DNA from: Uliginosibacterium gangwonense
Lineage (GTDB): Bacteria; Pseudomonadota; Gammaproteobacteria; Burkholderiales; Rhodocyclaceae
DNA: 52,338 nt
Assembly (NCBI GenBank): GCA_005239635.1
Contig: SBBQ01000063.1
Coordinates: forward strand, 1-52,338
Direction of reading: 5' to 3'
Positions 8,648-17,497 of this stretch are shown piece by piece. The position numbers and the translations under genes were made by a program. The notes under the pieces were generated by a model. It made no database searches and was not told the DNA's origin. It saw only the letters and a program-made list of their open reading frames with translations. Each line of letters begins with the position of its first letter. Within the stretch, counting starts at the first letter, position 1.

Positions 8648-9286
8648 CTAAAGCAAGCCAGCGGCTGCGGCTAACAGTGAAACGGCCCCCTCATTCGAGG
8701 AAAGTTCTTCGCCGAGTTTGTTGATCTTCTGGCGGAAAGTTAGCGACTTATCCAGTACATCTTGCTGCTTGGCTTTGGTTTTGATGCAGGCTTGCACAAT
8801 TTCTTTAAAGCGAGCTTCAGGCTGCTCAACGTTGGCCAGAATAATTTCAAATAGCGCCAGTGCATCAATTTTGAGAATCTCACGATTGATGCCGTATTCG
8901 ACAGAATGCTTGGCCATTTTCACCGCGTGCTCAAACTCACGGCGATCAATCGGGTTCTCAAGCGTAATGGAAACCACGCCACCGGTGAAATCCGGTTTGT
9001 GCATTTCATCAATAATGCGCTGCACGATGCTACCCAGCACAGCTTTGTGATTTGCCGGCATGTGGCGAATAGATGATTCGAGACGCAGCGATTTGATTTT
9101 GGTTTCGGTGACCTTGAGCGTGTTTGCCAAAGCGTAATTGCCGCTCGCTTGCAATGCTTGTGAATTGGCAAGGTGGTGAAAGACTAATAATTCGTAGTCC
9201 TTCTTTGATATGGCCCCTAAGCCGCGCTCGCTAATCAGGGCGTCGAGGGCGAGGCCGAGCGAAGTTGCTTCTTTGTCAGTTAGCAT
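8648..9286 (-). CDS. Unrecognised 212-aa cytosolic protein
   Basis: I do not recognise this family. The product is mostly helical-looking, with no signal peptide and no transmembrane stretch apart from a short alanine/leucine-rich C-terminus (AVSLLAAAAGLL). It has many charged residues and a segment GGVVSITLENPIDRREFEHA that could be a small beta-alpha unit. AAGGA about 9 bases upstream of the ATG supports the start. It is the first gene of a minus-strand run with the SRPBCC gene downstream. The coding frame is clean and long, so it is a real gene. Confidence 0.72.
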   Translation of the reverse strand: MLTDKEATSLGLALDALISERGLGAISKKDYELLVFHHLANSQALQASGNYALANTLKVTETKIKSLRLESSIRHMPANHKAVLGSIVQRIIDEMHKPDFTGGVVSITLENPIDRREFEHAVKMAKHSVEYGINREILKIDALALFEIILANVEQPEARFKEIVQACIKTKAKQQDVLDKSLTFRQKINKLGEELSSNEGAVSLLAAAAGLL

Positions 9287-9436
9287 GTCTCAGTCCTTAG
9301 AGCGTGGTAACGCGTAGTCGGTGACTGACTAGATACTACTTGAGCAAAGGCGTAGAGCAATACGCTAAATGCATTATGGTGCGTAGCGATCTTGCGCAAA
9401 AAATGCGCACGTTAAGAAACGCAGCGTAAAAATGCG

Positions 9437-9460
9437 CGTGCCGCCAAAGATGGCGGCACG
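9437..9460 (-). terminator. Terminator-like hairpin after bamD
   Basis: CGTGCCGCC (9437-9445) pairs perfectly with GGCGGCACG (9452-9460) across a 6-base loop. Read on the minus strand it lies 42 bases after the bamD stop and is followed by CGCATTTTTACG, a short T-run. The rest of 9287-9502 holds no gene I can support. Confidence 0.6.
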
Positions 9461-9502
9461 ACGTAAAACCAAGATTGGGATTGCTCAAAAATGATTTGAG
9501 AA

Positions 9503-10306
9503 TTACCAGAGACGCCACCAGGGCGTTTGGCGGTCAAGCCCACGTGTGTAATACACAGAATTGGGAAAGTTCTTCTTCATCACGCGCTCGGCATCATCAC
9601 GCAGGTCGTTCATGCCCATTGCGTCGTAGGACTTAACCAGAATAAACAGGCCTTCTTCAATGGCGGGCGCATTGGGGAAAGTTTTAACCGCATATTGTGC
9701 GCGGTTGGCCGCAGCCACATAGGCGCCACGTTTTAGGTAATAGCGCGCCACGTGTACTTCGTTTGAGGCGAGTGCATTCACCAGGTAGGCCATGCGTTGG
9801 CTAGCATCAGGTGTGTATTTGCTGTTCGGGAAACGCGTCACCAAGTCGCGGAACGATTCGTAGGAATCGCGTGCCGCTTTAGAGTCGCGCTCGGTGGGGT
9901 CTTGGTCAGAGATCGTGCCCATTAGGCCGAGGTCTTCATTAAAGTTAACCAAGCCCTTGAGGTAGTAAACGTAATCGACGCTCGGATGGTTTGGGTGCAG
10001 GCGAATAAAGCGGTCGCAAGCGGCAATGGCTGACGCAGCTTCGCCACTCTTGTAGTAGGCATAGGCCACTTCAATTTGTGCCTGCTGAGCATAACGCCCG
10101 TAGGGGTAGCGCGCTTCCAGCTTTTCGTAGAGCTTAATCGCCTCTTCCCAAGAGCCGCTGGCCATTTCTGATTTGGCTTCTTGGTAAAGTTTGTCGGCCG
10201 TCCAATTGCGGGTACGATCTTCTTCTACTGTGCCAGCACATGCCGCCAGCAACCCCACAAAGAGAATTAGAACGGTATGGCGCAGAATCGCTACACTTCG
10301 CATCAT
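9503..10306 (-). CDS. bamD: Outer membrane assembly lipoprotein BamD (ComL)
   Basis: BamD, 267 aa from the first of two adjacent ATGs, an essential lipoprotein of the BAM complex that inserts outer-membrane proteins. There is a lipoprotein signal peptide with lipobox LLAAC (about C23), then TPR-type repeats ([59 protein letters not shown]) characteristic of BamD/ComL. An in-frame start at 10339 would add residues before the signal peptide and is less likely. It is divergent from rluD, with the two start codons overlapping, an arrangement common in betaproteobacteria. Confidence 0.95.
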   Translation of the reverse strand: MMRSVAILRHTVLILFVGLLAACAGTVEEDRTRNWTADKLYQEAKSEMASGSWEEAIKLYEKLEARYPYGRYAQQAQIEVAYAYYKSGEAASAIAACDRFIRLHPNHPSVDYVYYLKGLVNFNEDLGLMGTISDQDPTERDSKAARDSYESFRDLVTRFPNSKYTPDASQRMAYLVNALASNEVHVARYYLKRGAYVAAANRAQYAVKTFPNAPAIEEGLFILVKSYDAMGMNDLRDDAERVMKKNFPNSVYYTRGLDRQTPWWRLW

Positions 10307-11375
10307 GAAAAAACCCCGAAAAGTGAACTCCCCACCCAATGGTGAGGTGCAGTCAGAATTTCCAGATTATAGCGCCGAAGCGGCGCTGTCCGACGTTGGT
10401 CTTGATGAGGCCGATGTGGAGATGGCCGATGACGAGCTTTCAAGCGCTGTTTTGCCAATGCCGGCGGTGCTTGAGGCGTCCATGCCGATGTCTGAAGCTG
10501 GCAATCGACTGGATGCGGCGTTGGCTAGACTTTTGCCCCAACATTCGCGCTCTCGCTTGCAAGACTGGATTCGAGACGGACGCGTTCTGCTAGATGGAAA
10601 GCCGGCTAGCGATGTGAAACAAAGAGTTTTAGGCGGCGAGCAGGTTTTGGTGAGTGAGGCTGCTTCGGTTGAGCAGCTTGCGCAGCAGGCCGAAGATATT
10701 GCGCTTGATGTGGTGTACGAAGACGACTGTATTTTGGTGATTAACAAGCCTGTCGGCTTGGTGGTGCATCCGGGTAGCGGCAATTGGTCTGGCACCCTGC
10801 TTAATGCTTTGTTGCATCGATACCCAGCGGCGCGAAGCCTGCCACGGGCAGGTATTGTGCATCGGCTTGATAAAGATACATCCGGCTTAATGGTGGTGGC
10901 GCGCACCGAAGTGGCGCAGACGGATTTGGTGCGGCAATTGCAGGCACGAACTGTTTCGCGTGAATACCTTGCGCTCTTACAGGGCCGATTGGCAAATGCA
11001 GGCGCAGTCGATGAACCCATTGGACGCGATCCAAGGCAGCGCACACGTATGGCGGTCGTCTCAAACGGCCGGCCTGCGCTTACACATTACACCCCGCTCA
11101 AAACCTATGCAGCGTGCACCTTGGTCTCATGCAAATTGGAGACAGGGCGCACCCATCAAATTCGCGTCCACATGGCGAGCCTAGGGCATCCCTTGGTGGG
11201 CGATACGACCTATGGCGGCCGTCGGCAATTTGCCGGTTTGCCGGCTTTTGAGCGGCAGGCACTCCATGCGTGTCGACTCAGTTTGCAACATCCCCTTACG
11301 CATGAAACGCTGGCTTGGGAGGCCGCGCCGCCGGCTGATATGGCGGCGCTGTTGCAGGCGCTGGACGCCGTATGA
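10305..11375 (+). CDS. rluD: 23S rRNA pseudouridine synthase RluD
   Basis: RluD, about 356 aa, which makes pseudouridines in helix 69 of 23S rRNA. An S4-like RNA-binding domain ([23 protein letters not shown]) is followed by the catalytic domain with [13 protein letters not shown], where the catalytic aspartate is about D189. The first ~65 residues are an acidic extension not in the E. coli enzyme. The start is uncertain: ATG 10305 overlaps the divergent bamD start and has no clear ribosome-binding site, and an internal start is possible. The stop overlaps pgeF (ATGA). Confidence 0.92.
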   Translation: MKKPRKVNSPPNGEVQSEFPDYSAEAALSDVGLDEADVEMADDELSSAVLPMPAVLEASMPMSEAGNRLDAALARLLPQHSRSRLQDWIRDGRVLLDGKPASDVKQRVLGGEQVLVSEAASVEQLAQQAEDIALDVVYEDDCILVINKPVGLVVHPGSGNWSGTLLNALLHRYPAARSLPRAGIVHRLDKDTSGLMVVARTEVAQTDLVRQLQARTVSREYLALLQGRLANAGAVDEPIGRDPRQRTRMAVVSNGRPALTHYTPLKTYAACTLVSCKLETGRTHQIRVHMASLGHPLVGDTTYGGRRQFAGLPAFERQALHACRLSLQHPLTHETLAWEAAPPADMAALLQALDAV

Positions 11376-12187
11376 GTCATCCAGAACAGATTCCACTGCC
11401 GTTGCTAAGACCGGATTGGTTTGTGCCACAAAATGTGCAGGCCTGTGTGACGACTCGTCTGGGTGGTGTGAGTGTGGCGCCATTCGATGCGCTCAATTTG
11501 GCTTTGCATGTTGGAGATGATGCGCAATTGGTGGCGGCCAATCGCATGCGATTGCGTCAAAGCCAGGCTAATCTACCCAAGGAGCCTGTGTGGTTAGAGC
11601 AAGTGCATGGCACGGACGTGGTGACGCTGCCATTGGCAACGTGCGGGGGTGCGAGCTTGGCAAATGCTGCAATACCCAAAGCAGATGCCGCGGTGAGTTT
11701 CACTCCAGGTGAAGTGTGCGTGGTGATGACCGCAGATTGTTTGCCAGTGTTGTTTTGCCGATCGGATGGCAAAGGCGTGGGCGCGGCGCATGCCGGTTGG
11801 CGCGGCTTGGTAGAGGGCGTGCTTGAAAACACCATTACGGCTTTGCGTGCGGGGAAGCAAGGACGTGCCGACCAACTAGACCAAGCTTGCGAGGTGATTG
11901 CTTGGCTCGGCCCCGCTATTGGACCACAGGCATTCGAAGTCGGCCCAGAGGTACGCGCCCAGTTTATTGCGCGGGACGCATCTGCTGTTGCTGCTTTTGT
12001 GCCGGGGCAGGGTGATCGATGGTTTGCAGACATCTATGCGCTAGCGCGCATGCGCTTGCAAGCGGTCGGCGTGACGCAAGTGCAGGGTGGGCAAGCCTGT
12101 ACCTTCTCAGAGTCGTCGAAATTTTTTTCGTACCGGCGTGATGGGCGCACCGGTCGAATGGCGAGCTTGATCTGGATGACCGCTTGA
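11372..12187 (+). CDS. pgeF: Peptidoglycan editing factor PgeF (YfiH, multicopper polyphenol oxidase family)
   Basis: A 271-aa YfiH/PgeF-family protein. It keeps L-Ser from replacing L-Ala in peptidoglycan precursors; related enzymes were named laccase-domain proteins. The metal-site motifs are visible: [20 protein letters not shown] and [13 protein letters not shown], plus the C-terminal [15 protein letters not shown]. The four-base overlap with rluD indicates an operon, and rluD-pgeF pairing is common in proteobacteria. Confidence 0.94.
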   Translation: MSHPEQIPLPLLRPDWFVPQNVQACVTTRLGGVSVAPFDALNLALHVGDDAQLVAANRMRLRQSQANLPKEPVWLEQVHGTDVVTLPLATCGGASLANAAIPKADAAVSFTPGEVCVVMTADCLPVLFCRSDGKGVGAAHAGWRGLVEGVLENTITALRAGKQGRADQLDQACEVIAWLGPAIGPQAFEVGPEVRAQFIARDASAVAAFVPGQGDRWFADIYALARMRLQAVGVTQVQGGQACTFSESSKFFSYRRDGRTGRMASLIWMTA

Positions 12188-12196
12188 ATCGCAGAA

Positions 12197-12228
12197 TTGG
12201 CATATAAGCCCTGTTAGCAACGTATAAT
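12197..12228 (+). promoter_or_regulatory. Possible promoter for the ZIP gene
   Basis: A perfect TATAAT lies at 12223-12228. The best -35 match is TTGGCA at 12197-12202, but the spacing of 20 bases is longer than ideal. It would give a leader of about 105 bases before the ZIP transporter ATG at 12343. Confidence 0.4.
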
Positions 12229-12270
12229 TGGCGCTGTGCCGTCGCGGTTGCGTTGGCGCCATTACAAAAT

Positions 12271-12290
12271 GAATTTACATAAACAAATTC
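12271..12290 (+). promoter_or_regulatory. Inverted repeat in the ZIP leader
   Basis: GAATTT (12271-12276) and AAATTC (12285-12290) form an inverted repeat with an 8-base spacer, between the candidate promoter and the ZIP start. A second small hairpin, AACCGG-TTT-CCGGTT, lies at 12311-12325. Either could be a regulatory site, such as a metal-responsive operator, but no known consensus is matched convincingly. Confidence 0.3.
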
Positions 12291-12342
12291 AGGCCCGTCC
12301 ACTTCACCTCAACCGGTTTCCGGTTTTACTGTCCCCTGTTTC

Positions 12343-13167
12343 ATGACTGCTCTGTACTGGATTGTTGCCGCCTCATTATTGGGCAGTGTGCTCAGTGTTT
12401 CAGCCGCTGCGCTTATCGGCCTGCGTGCACGAGCGCAGCATATACCTATGCTCATTAGCTTTGCCATTGGTGCATTGCTGACCGCTGCGTTTGTGGATGT
12501 GCTGCCGCATGCCATTGAGGCAGCGGGTGAGGCTGAAAAAGCTACGTCGATCGTATTGGCAGGTATTTTGGGTTTTTTTGTACTCGAAAAATTAGTGCTG
12601 TGGCGTCACTGTCACGATGAGCATTGTGAAGGCCATGATACGCACCACGGACATGCTCACGCGCATGAAGATGCTCATGGTGGCCACAGCCATAGCGGGC
12701 ACGACCGCGGTCGCTCGGGCATGATGATTATGATTGGCGATAGCTTCCACAACTTTGTGGATGGCGTGCTGATTGCGGCAGCATTTATGCAAGATATTCG
12801 TTTGGGTATCGTGACCGCGCTGGCCATTATTGCTCACGAAATCCCGCAGGAAGTGGGCGACTACTTAATCTTGTTGCACTCGGGTTATTCGCGTACGCGT
12901 GCATTTATCCTGAATTTGGTGTCGTGCATGGCAACCTTGGCCGGCGGCTTGTGTTGCTACTTTGCCTTGTCAGCGGTGCAAGGTGCGATCCCCGTTTTGT
13001 TGGGATTGGCGGCTGCCAGCATGATTTATGTGGCGGTGGCAGACTTGATTCCCGGTCTGCATCGCCGTACCGAGTTGAAGGCGACGTTACAGCAGGTTTT
13101 GCTCATCGCCTTAGGTGTGCTCACAATCTCCGTGACACACCAGTTGCTCGATCATCTTCCGGGTTAA
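12343..13167 (+). CDS. ZIP-family divalent metal transporter
   Basis: A 274-aa polytopic protein of the ZIP family, which moves Zn(II) or other divalent metals into the cytoplasm. The hallmark metal-site motifs are present: HNFVDG in one central helix and HEIPQE in the next. A histidine-rich cytoplasmic loop at about residues 88-125 (HCHDEHCEGHDTHHGHAHAH) probably binds metal. No clear ribosome-binding site precedes the ATG. The gene stands alone and converges on a small membrane protein gene. Confidence 0.92.
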   Translation: MTALYWIVAASLLGSVLSVSAAALIGLRARAQHIPMLISFAIGALLTAAFVDVLPHAIEAAGEAEKATSIVLAGILGFFVLEKLVLWRHCHDEHCEGHDTHHGHAHAHEDAHGGHSHSGHDRGRSGMMIMIGDSFHNFVDGVLIAAAFMQDIRLGIVTALAIIAHEIPQEVGDYLILLHSGYSRTRAFILNLVSCMATLAGGLCCYFALSAVQGAIPVLLGLAAASMIYVAVADLIPGLHRRTELKATLQQVLLIALGVLTISVTHQLLDHLPG

Positions 13168-13202
13168 TGCCGAACCCCTTCGCGCGAGGTCGGCGAGCTG
13201 AC

Positions 13203-13454
13203 TTATGTCGGCGGGGCGGATGAATCGCTTTCAGAGTCGCCGTCCGCCTTCTTCATTTCCGTACTTTGGCGGTCTTCTTCTGCCATACGCTGCAATTTTC
13301 GTTTGCGCCGCACTGGAGTGCCAAACAGCCACAGCAGCAATGCAAGAGGCAACACGCCATAAAACATCAGCGACATGATTTTGCCAATCACTGTTGGCTC
13401 GGTCACAGCGATGAGTATGGCAACATACATCCAAGCAATGGCAATGATGTACAA
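13203..13454 (-). CDS. Small membrane protein with charged tail, unknown function
   Basis: An 83-aa protein with two hydrophobic segments (residues 2-16 and about 28-44), then a basic stretch (PVRRKRKLQRM) and an acidic, serine-rich tail ending SDSSAPPT. The positive-inside pattern suggests the tail is cytoplasmic. It lies tail-to-tail with the ZIP gene, 35 bases apart. I do not recognise the family. It carries one TTGCCAAT octamer at 13381. Confidence 0.62.
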   Translation of the reverse strand: MYIIAIAWMYVAILIAVTEPTVIGKIMSLMFYGVLPLALLLWLFGTPVRRKRKLQRMAEEDRQSTEMKKADGDSESDSSAPPT

Positions 13455-13656
13455 CTGAAGATCCGTTCTGAAATGGTTCTAGGGCAGAAATTTTGCCGAG
13501 CGCGGGGCTCACTCGCGGCAACACAATACGCGATCTGTTGACCTGACGCAAAAAAGCGCAGGCGGCTTGATGATTTTGTCAGCAATCATTCAGGACGGCC
13601 GGTTAATTTGCGCGCTGGTTGTGGTAGTGTCAGCTTAAGTAATAGCACTGCGACCC

Positions 13657-13676
13657 GTCTTAAAGCGCTTTAAGAC
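13657..13676. promoter_or_regulatory. Perfect 20-bp palindrome upstream of phaC
   Basis: GTCTTAAAGC (13657-13666) is followed directly by its reverse complement GCTTTAAGAC (13667-13676). It lies 57 bases before the phaC ATG. With no loop and no T-run it looks like a protein-binding site, not a terminator. I cannot assign it to a known regulator. The rest of 13455-13733 shows no gene. Confidence 0.5.
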
Positions 13677-13733
13677 TCAAAGGTGGCGGTTAGACTCATG
13701 GGCGCTTGGCCCTAATCAATAAAGCAGAGACCT

Positions 13734-15635
13734 ATGACGAGCAAGCGTCAAGAAAAAGCGTCCGCGCAATCTACGTCGGCGCAGCAGGAGACAACACCGA
13801 TTGACCCCGCCGCATTTTGGCAAGGTTTGCAGCAACAGGGCACCGCAATGGGTCAAGTCTGGATGAACCAATGGCAGCAATGGCTCGGTGGTATGGCTGC
13901 AACGGGTGCCGCTGCACCACAACCCAAAGTTGCCGCGCCCGCTGAGTCGTCTGAAGTGCCACAGCCTGTGCTAGATCAACTCAGCGCACTGGGTTTGTTG
14001 CAAGAAGAGTTTTCAATGCGCCACGCTCAACTGTGGATGCAATTTATGCAGGCGAGTGCCAGCCAGCAGGCGAATGCCGAACAAGGCGCAGCTCAAGCAG
14101 CAACGCCCGATAAGCGATTCTCCGCTCCGGAGTGGTCGCAAATTCCGTACTTTGATTATTTGCGCCAGGCCTATTTGCTCAATGCCGATTTTGTGACGCG
14201 CATGGCTGAGGCTGCTCCGCTCGAAGACGGCAAGATGCGTGATCGCTTGCGTTATATGACGCGCCAGTTTGTTGATGCAATGGCGCCGTCAAATTTTGCA
14301 GCGACGAATCCTGAATTTATTAAGACAGCGTTGGATACCAAAGGCGAAAGCATTACGCGTGGTATTCAGAACATGGTTGAGGATTTGCGCAAAGGGCGCA
14401 TTTCACTTACTGACGATAGCGCATTTGAAGTGGGCCGTAATTTGGCAACCACGCCGGGCGCCGTGGTGTATGAAAACCAACTGATTCAGTTGATTCAATA
14501 CACGCCGACCACTGAGCAGGTGTATGCACGACCGTTGTTGATTGTGCCGCCGTGCATTAACAAGTACTACATCATGGACTTGTCGGCCGGCAACTCGATG
14601 GTCGGTTATTTGGTATCGCAGGGCTACACCGTGTTTATGGTGTCTTGGAAAAACCCGGGGCAGGCTGAAGCCGCGTTGGGTTGGAACGATTATTTGCAGT
14701 TAGGCCCGATCAGCGCAATTCGCACGGTCACTGAAATTGCCAAGGGCGAAGTGCCCAATGCACTCGGGTTTTGTATTGGTGGCACATTGCTCACATCTGC
14801 CTTGGCCGTGCTGCGTGCACAAGGAGAAAAGGCACCGGTGCATAGCCTCACCCTCATGACAACGCTACTCGATTTTGCCAATGCCGGTGAGATTGGATGC
14901 TTGATTGATGAAGCTTCGGTCACGACACGTGAGCTGACGATCGGGCAGGGCGGATTGTTGAATGGGCGCGAATTGGCGCAGACTTTCTCATCGCTACGCG
15001 CGAATGATCTGATTTGGAATTACGTTGTGGGCAATTACCTCAAGGGTAATAAGCCGCCGGCTTTCGATTTGTTATTTTGGAATGGCGACAGCACCAATTT
15101 GCCGGGGCCGTTTTTTGCGTGGTACTTGCGCCATATGTATCTACAAAACGAACTACGCGAACCGGGCAAGCTGGAGATGCTGGGCGTGAAAGCAGATTTG
15201 GGATTGGTGGATATGCCGGTCTATCTCATGGCAGCACGTGAAGATCACATTGTGCCGTGGCAATCTGCCTATCTCAGTCGTGCCTTGTTGGGTGGGAAAA
15301 CAACATTTGTACTGGGAGCCTCAGGCCATATAGCGGGGGCGATCAATCCAGCCTCACGAAACAAGCGTAGTTATTGGACGGTCGAGCGCGAAGGCGCCAA
15401 GCCAGTTTCGCAGGCAGAAGAGTGGTTTGCCAAAGCGACCGAACATGCGGGCAGCTGGTGGGTACATTGGAACGATTGGCTGGCCGAACGAGCGGGCAGC
15501 AAGATCAAAGCGCGGCAGATTGGCAAAACGGGGCGCTTTGCAAGTATCGAACCTGCGCCGGGCCGTTATGTGCGTGAATCTGCCAGTGCGTTAGCGGTTG
15601 AAGCAGAGCGTAAGCAAAAGGCTGAAACTGCCTAG
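13734..15635 (+). CDS. phaC: Class I poly(3-hydroxyalkanoate) synthase PhaC
   Basis: PhaC, 633 aa, polymerises (R)-3-hydroxyacyl-CoA into PHA granules. The lipase-like box GFCIGG carries the active cysteine at about C347; the partner residues are about D504 (AREDHIVPW) and H532 (ASGHIAGAINP). The N-terminal ~120 residues are glutamine- and alanine-rich and poorly conserved, making it longer than the ~590-aa Cupriavidus enzyme. It is followed by phaB after 168 bases. No phaA (beta-ketothiolase) lies between them, unlike the Cupriavidus phaCAB operon. Confidence 0.96.
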   Translation: MTSKRQEKASAQSTSAQQETTPIDPAAFWQGLQQQGTAMGQVWMNQWQQWLGGMAATGAAAPQPKVAAPAESSEVPQPVLDQLSALGLLQEEFSMRHAQLWMQFMQASASQQANAEQGAAQAATPDKRFSAPEWSQIPYFDYLRQAYLLNADFVTRMAEAAPLEDGKMRDRLRYMTRQFVDAMAPSNFAATNPEFIKTALDTKGESITRGIQNMVEDLRKGRISLTDDSAFEVGRNLATTPGAVVYENQLIQLIQYTPTTEQVYARPLLIVPPCINKYYIMDLSAGNSMVGYLVSQGYTVFMVSWKNPGQAEAALGWNDYLQLGPISAIRTVTEIAKGEVPNALGFCIGGTLLTSALAVLRAQGEKAPVHSLTLMTTLLDFANAGEIGCLIDEASVTTRELTIGQGGLLNGRELAQTFSSLRANDLIWNYVVGNYLKGNKPPAFDLLFWNGDSTNLPGPFFAWYLRHMYLQNELREPGKLEMLGVKADLGLVDMPVYLMAAREDHIVPWQSAYLSRALLGGKTTFVLGASGHIAGAINPASRNKRSYWTVEREGAKPVSQAEEWFAKATEHAGSWWVHWNDWLAERAGSKIKARQIGKTGRFASIEPAPGRYVRESASALAVEAERKQKAETA

Positions 15636-15803
15636 GCTGCAAAATGTTAGCTTGCAGTGCGTGATGCAGCGTATGCTGCGGGCGTTACTTGCGTTTAAGT
15701 TTAGTATCACAGCTTTGTATCAAAGTGTCGCATCGAAGTATTCAAGCACCACAGTTTAGTTGGCAGAGATGGGGTTGGGCTTAAGGGGATAAGGAGAAAA
15801 TAA

Positions 15804-16544
15804 ATGTCACGCGTAGCACTGGTAACAGGCGGTATGGGTGGTTTGGGTGAAGCAATTTGTATTAAGTTGGCAGCGTTGGGCTATCAAGTGTGCACCACAT
15901 ACAGCCCGAACAACACCAAGGCCAACGATTGGCTGAGTGAAATGCAAGGTAAGGGCTTTAGCTTCCGTGGCTACCCTTGCGATGTGGGTGATTTTGATTC
16001 CTGCAAAGCTTGCGTTGAAGCGGTCACTAAAGACGTAGGCCCGGTTGATGTGCTGGTCAACAATGCTGGCATTACGCGCGACATGACCTTTAAGAAAATG
16101 GGTAAAGCAGATTGGGATGCGGTGATTCGTACCAACCTCGACAGCTGCTTTAACATGACCAAGCAAGTCATGGATGGCATGGTTGAACGCAAGTGGGGTC
16201 GCGTGATCAACGTGTCGTCAGTGAATGGGCAAAAGGGCGCTTTTGGTCAAACGAACTATTCTGCTGCCAAGGCTGGTATGCATGGCTTTACCAAAGCGCT
16301 CGCGCTGGAAGTGGCCAAAAACGGTGTGACGGTCAATACCATTTCACCGGGCTACATCGGCACCAAAATGGTTATGGCGATTCCGCAAGAAATTCTCGAA
16401 TCCAAAATTCTGCCGCAAATTCCGGTGGGTCGTTTAGGCAAGCCAGAAGAGATTGCTGGTTTGGTAGCCTACTTATCTTCTGAAGAAGCGGCCTTCGTCA
16501 CGGGCGCCAATATTTCAATTAACGGCGGCCAACACATGTTCTAA
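15804..16544 (+). CDS. phaB: Acetoacetyl-CoA reductase PhaB (SDR family)
   Basis: A 246-aa short-chain dehydrogenase that reduces acetoacetyl-CoA to (R)-3-hydroxybutyryl-CoA with NADPH, the monomer for PhaC. The cofactor motif TGGMGGLG is at residues 8-15, NNAG follows, and the catalytic YSAAK has Tyr at about 152. The C-terminus NGGQHMF is typical of PhaB. AAGGAG lies about 8 bases before the ATG. Position after phaC supports PhaB over the related FabG. A small inverted repeat GCAGC-GTAT-GCTGC lies at 15666-15679 in the preceding gap. Confidence 0.95.
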   Translation: MSRVALVTGGMGGLGEAICIKLAALGYQVCTTYSPNNTKANDWLSEMQGKGFSFRGYPCDVGDFDSCKACVEAVTKDVGPVDVLVNNAGITRDMTFKKMGKADWDAVIRTNLDSCFNMTKQVMDGMVERKWGRVINVSSVNGQKGAFGQTNYSAAKAGMHGFTKALALEVAKNGVTVNTISPGYIGTKMVMAIPQEILESKILPQIPVGRLGKPEEIAGLVAYLSSEEAAFVTGANISINGGQHMF

Positions 16545-16627
16545 GGTTGTGGGGCTTAAACCTTGTGGGCAGGTGGCTTTGCAACCCTTGCCTGCAAGGT
16601 AATCGTGCATCTGCAACAAGCAATTTG

Positions 16628-16643
16628 TGTGAAGTGATTCACA
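16628..16643. promoter_or_regulatory. CRP-type binding site upstream of phaR
   Basis: TGTGAAGTGATTCACA matches the Crp consensus TGTGA-N6-TCACA exactly in both half-sites. Its centre is about 58 bases before the start point expected from the -10 box at 16682, close to a class I activator position. Binding by a Crp/Vfr-like protein is inference. Confidence 0.55.
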
Positions 16644-16681
16644 TAACTACAAGATAATACGGGGATTTTTTGAGTGGCGTG

Positions 16682-16687
16682 TATAAT
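16682..16687 (+). promoter_or_regulatory. Probable -10 box for phaR
   Basis: TATAAT lies 70 bases before the phaR ATG. No good -35 box sits 16-18 bases upstream, as is usual for activator-dependent promoters, and a CRP-type site is nearby. GGGGATT (16661-16667) and AATCCCC (16685-16691) also form an inverted repeat around it, possibly by chance. Confidence 0.45.
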
Positions 16688-16756
16688 CCCCAAAAAATGC
16701 TGTGCATAGCAACATGACGCAGCGATGTTAGACCTTGATGCGTGGCAGGGTTAAAG

Positions 16757-17368
16757 ATGACAACGAAGACAAGTAAACCGACAGGTCGCAAGGAAGATCA
16801 GGCAGGTACTAATCGCCTGATTAAGAAGTATCCAAACCGACGACTGTACGACACCCGGACCAGTTCTTACATCACGTTAACTGACGTGAAAGAACTTGTA
16901 CTGAAGCAAGAAGAATTTCGTGTTGAGGACGCGCGCACCGGTGAAGACCTAACGCGTAGCATTCTCTTGCAAATTATTCTTGAAGAGGAAACAGGCGGCG
17001 TCCCGATGTTTACCTCGGATGTGTTGTCGCAAATGATTCGCTTCTACGGCAATGCCATGCAAGGCATGATGGGCAAGTACCTCGAAAACAACATTCGAGC
17101 CTTTGCTGACATGCAAGGCAAGATGCAGGATCAGGTTCGTAGCATGTATGGTGAAAACAGTCCCATGAATAAAGATTTGTGGACGCAGTTCCTGAACTTT
17201 CAAGGTCCGGCGATGCAGTCCATGATGGGAGCCTACATGGAACAAAGCAAAAAAATGTTCATGCAGATGCAGGATCAAATCGAAGGTCAAACCCGCTCAA
17301 TGATGCAGGGTTTTAACATTCCCAACCCGTTTATGCCTGGCGCAGCCGAGAACAAAGATAAGAAATAA
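16757..17368 (+). CDS. phaR: PHA synthesis regulator PhaR
   Basis: PhaR, about 203 aa, a repressor that binds both DNA and PHA granules and controls phasin expression. The N-terminal domain has the signature RLIKKYPNRRLYDTRTSSYITL, followed by a second conserved region (RSILLQIILEEE). The C-terminal half is methionine- and glutamine-rich (MQGMMGK, MFMQMQDQIEGQ), consistent with granule binding. The ATG at 16757 is preferred over an in-frame GTG at 16742, but both lack a strong ribosome-binding site. It sits 212 bases after phaB and has its own promoter signals. Confidence 0.94.
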   Translation: MTTKTSKPTGRKEDQAGTNRLIKKYPNRRLYDTRTSSYITLTDVKELVLKQEEFRVEDARTGEDLTRSILLQIILEEETGGVPMFTSDVLSQMIRFYGNAMQGMMGKYLENNIRAFADMQGKMQDQVRSMYGENSPMNKDLWTQFLNFQGPAMQSMMGAYMEQSKKMFMQMQDQIEGQTRSMMQGFNIPNPFMPGAAENKDKK

Positions 17369-17393
17369 GGACGGGTTAATCGGTTAAAAACAC

Positions 17394-17417
17394 AAAGGGG
17401 CCGCAAGGCCCTTTTTT
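17394..17417 (+). terminator. Intrinsic terminator after phaR
   Basis: AAAGGGGCC (17394-17402) pairs with GGCCCTTTT around a GCAA tetraloop, followed by T-rich sequence. It lies 26 bases after the phaR stop. An ATTGGCAA octamer follows at 17444, before rimO. Confidence 0.9.
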
Positions 17418-17497
17418 GTTGTGAGTGAGTTTTGACTGCTTTGATTGGCAAAACACAATAAAATCAATCCTACACACAGTTTAAGAGTACGTTTTTA

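Noticed and set aside
15666-15679. GCAGC-GTAT-GCTGC as a PhaR operator
   Set aside because: The motif is short and a match to any PhaR consensus is not secure, so I did not list it as a site.
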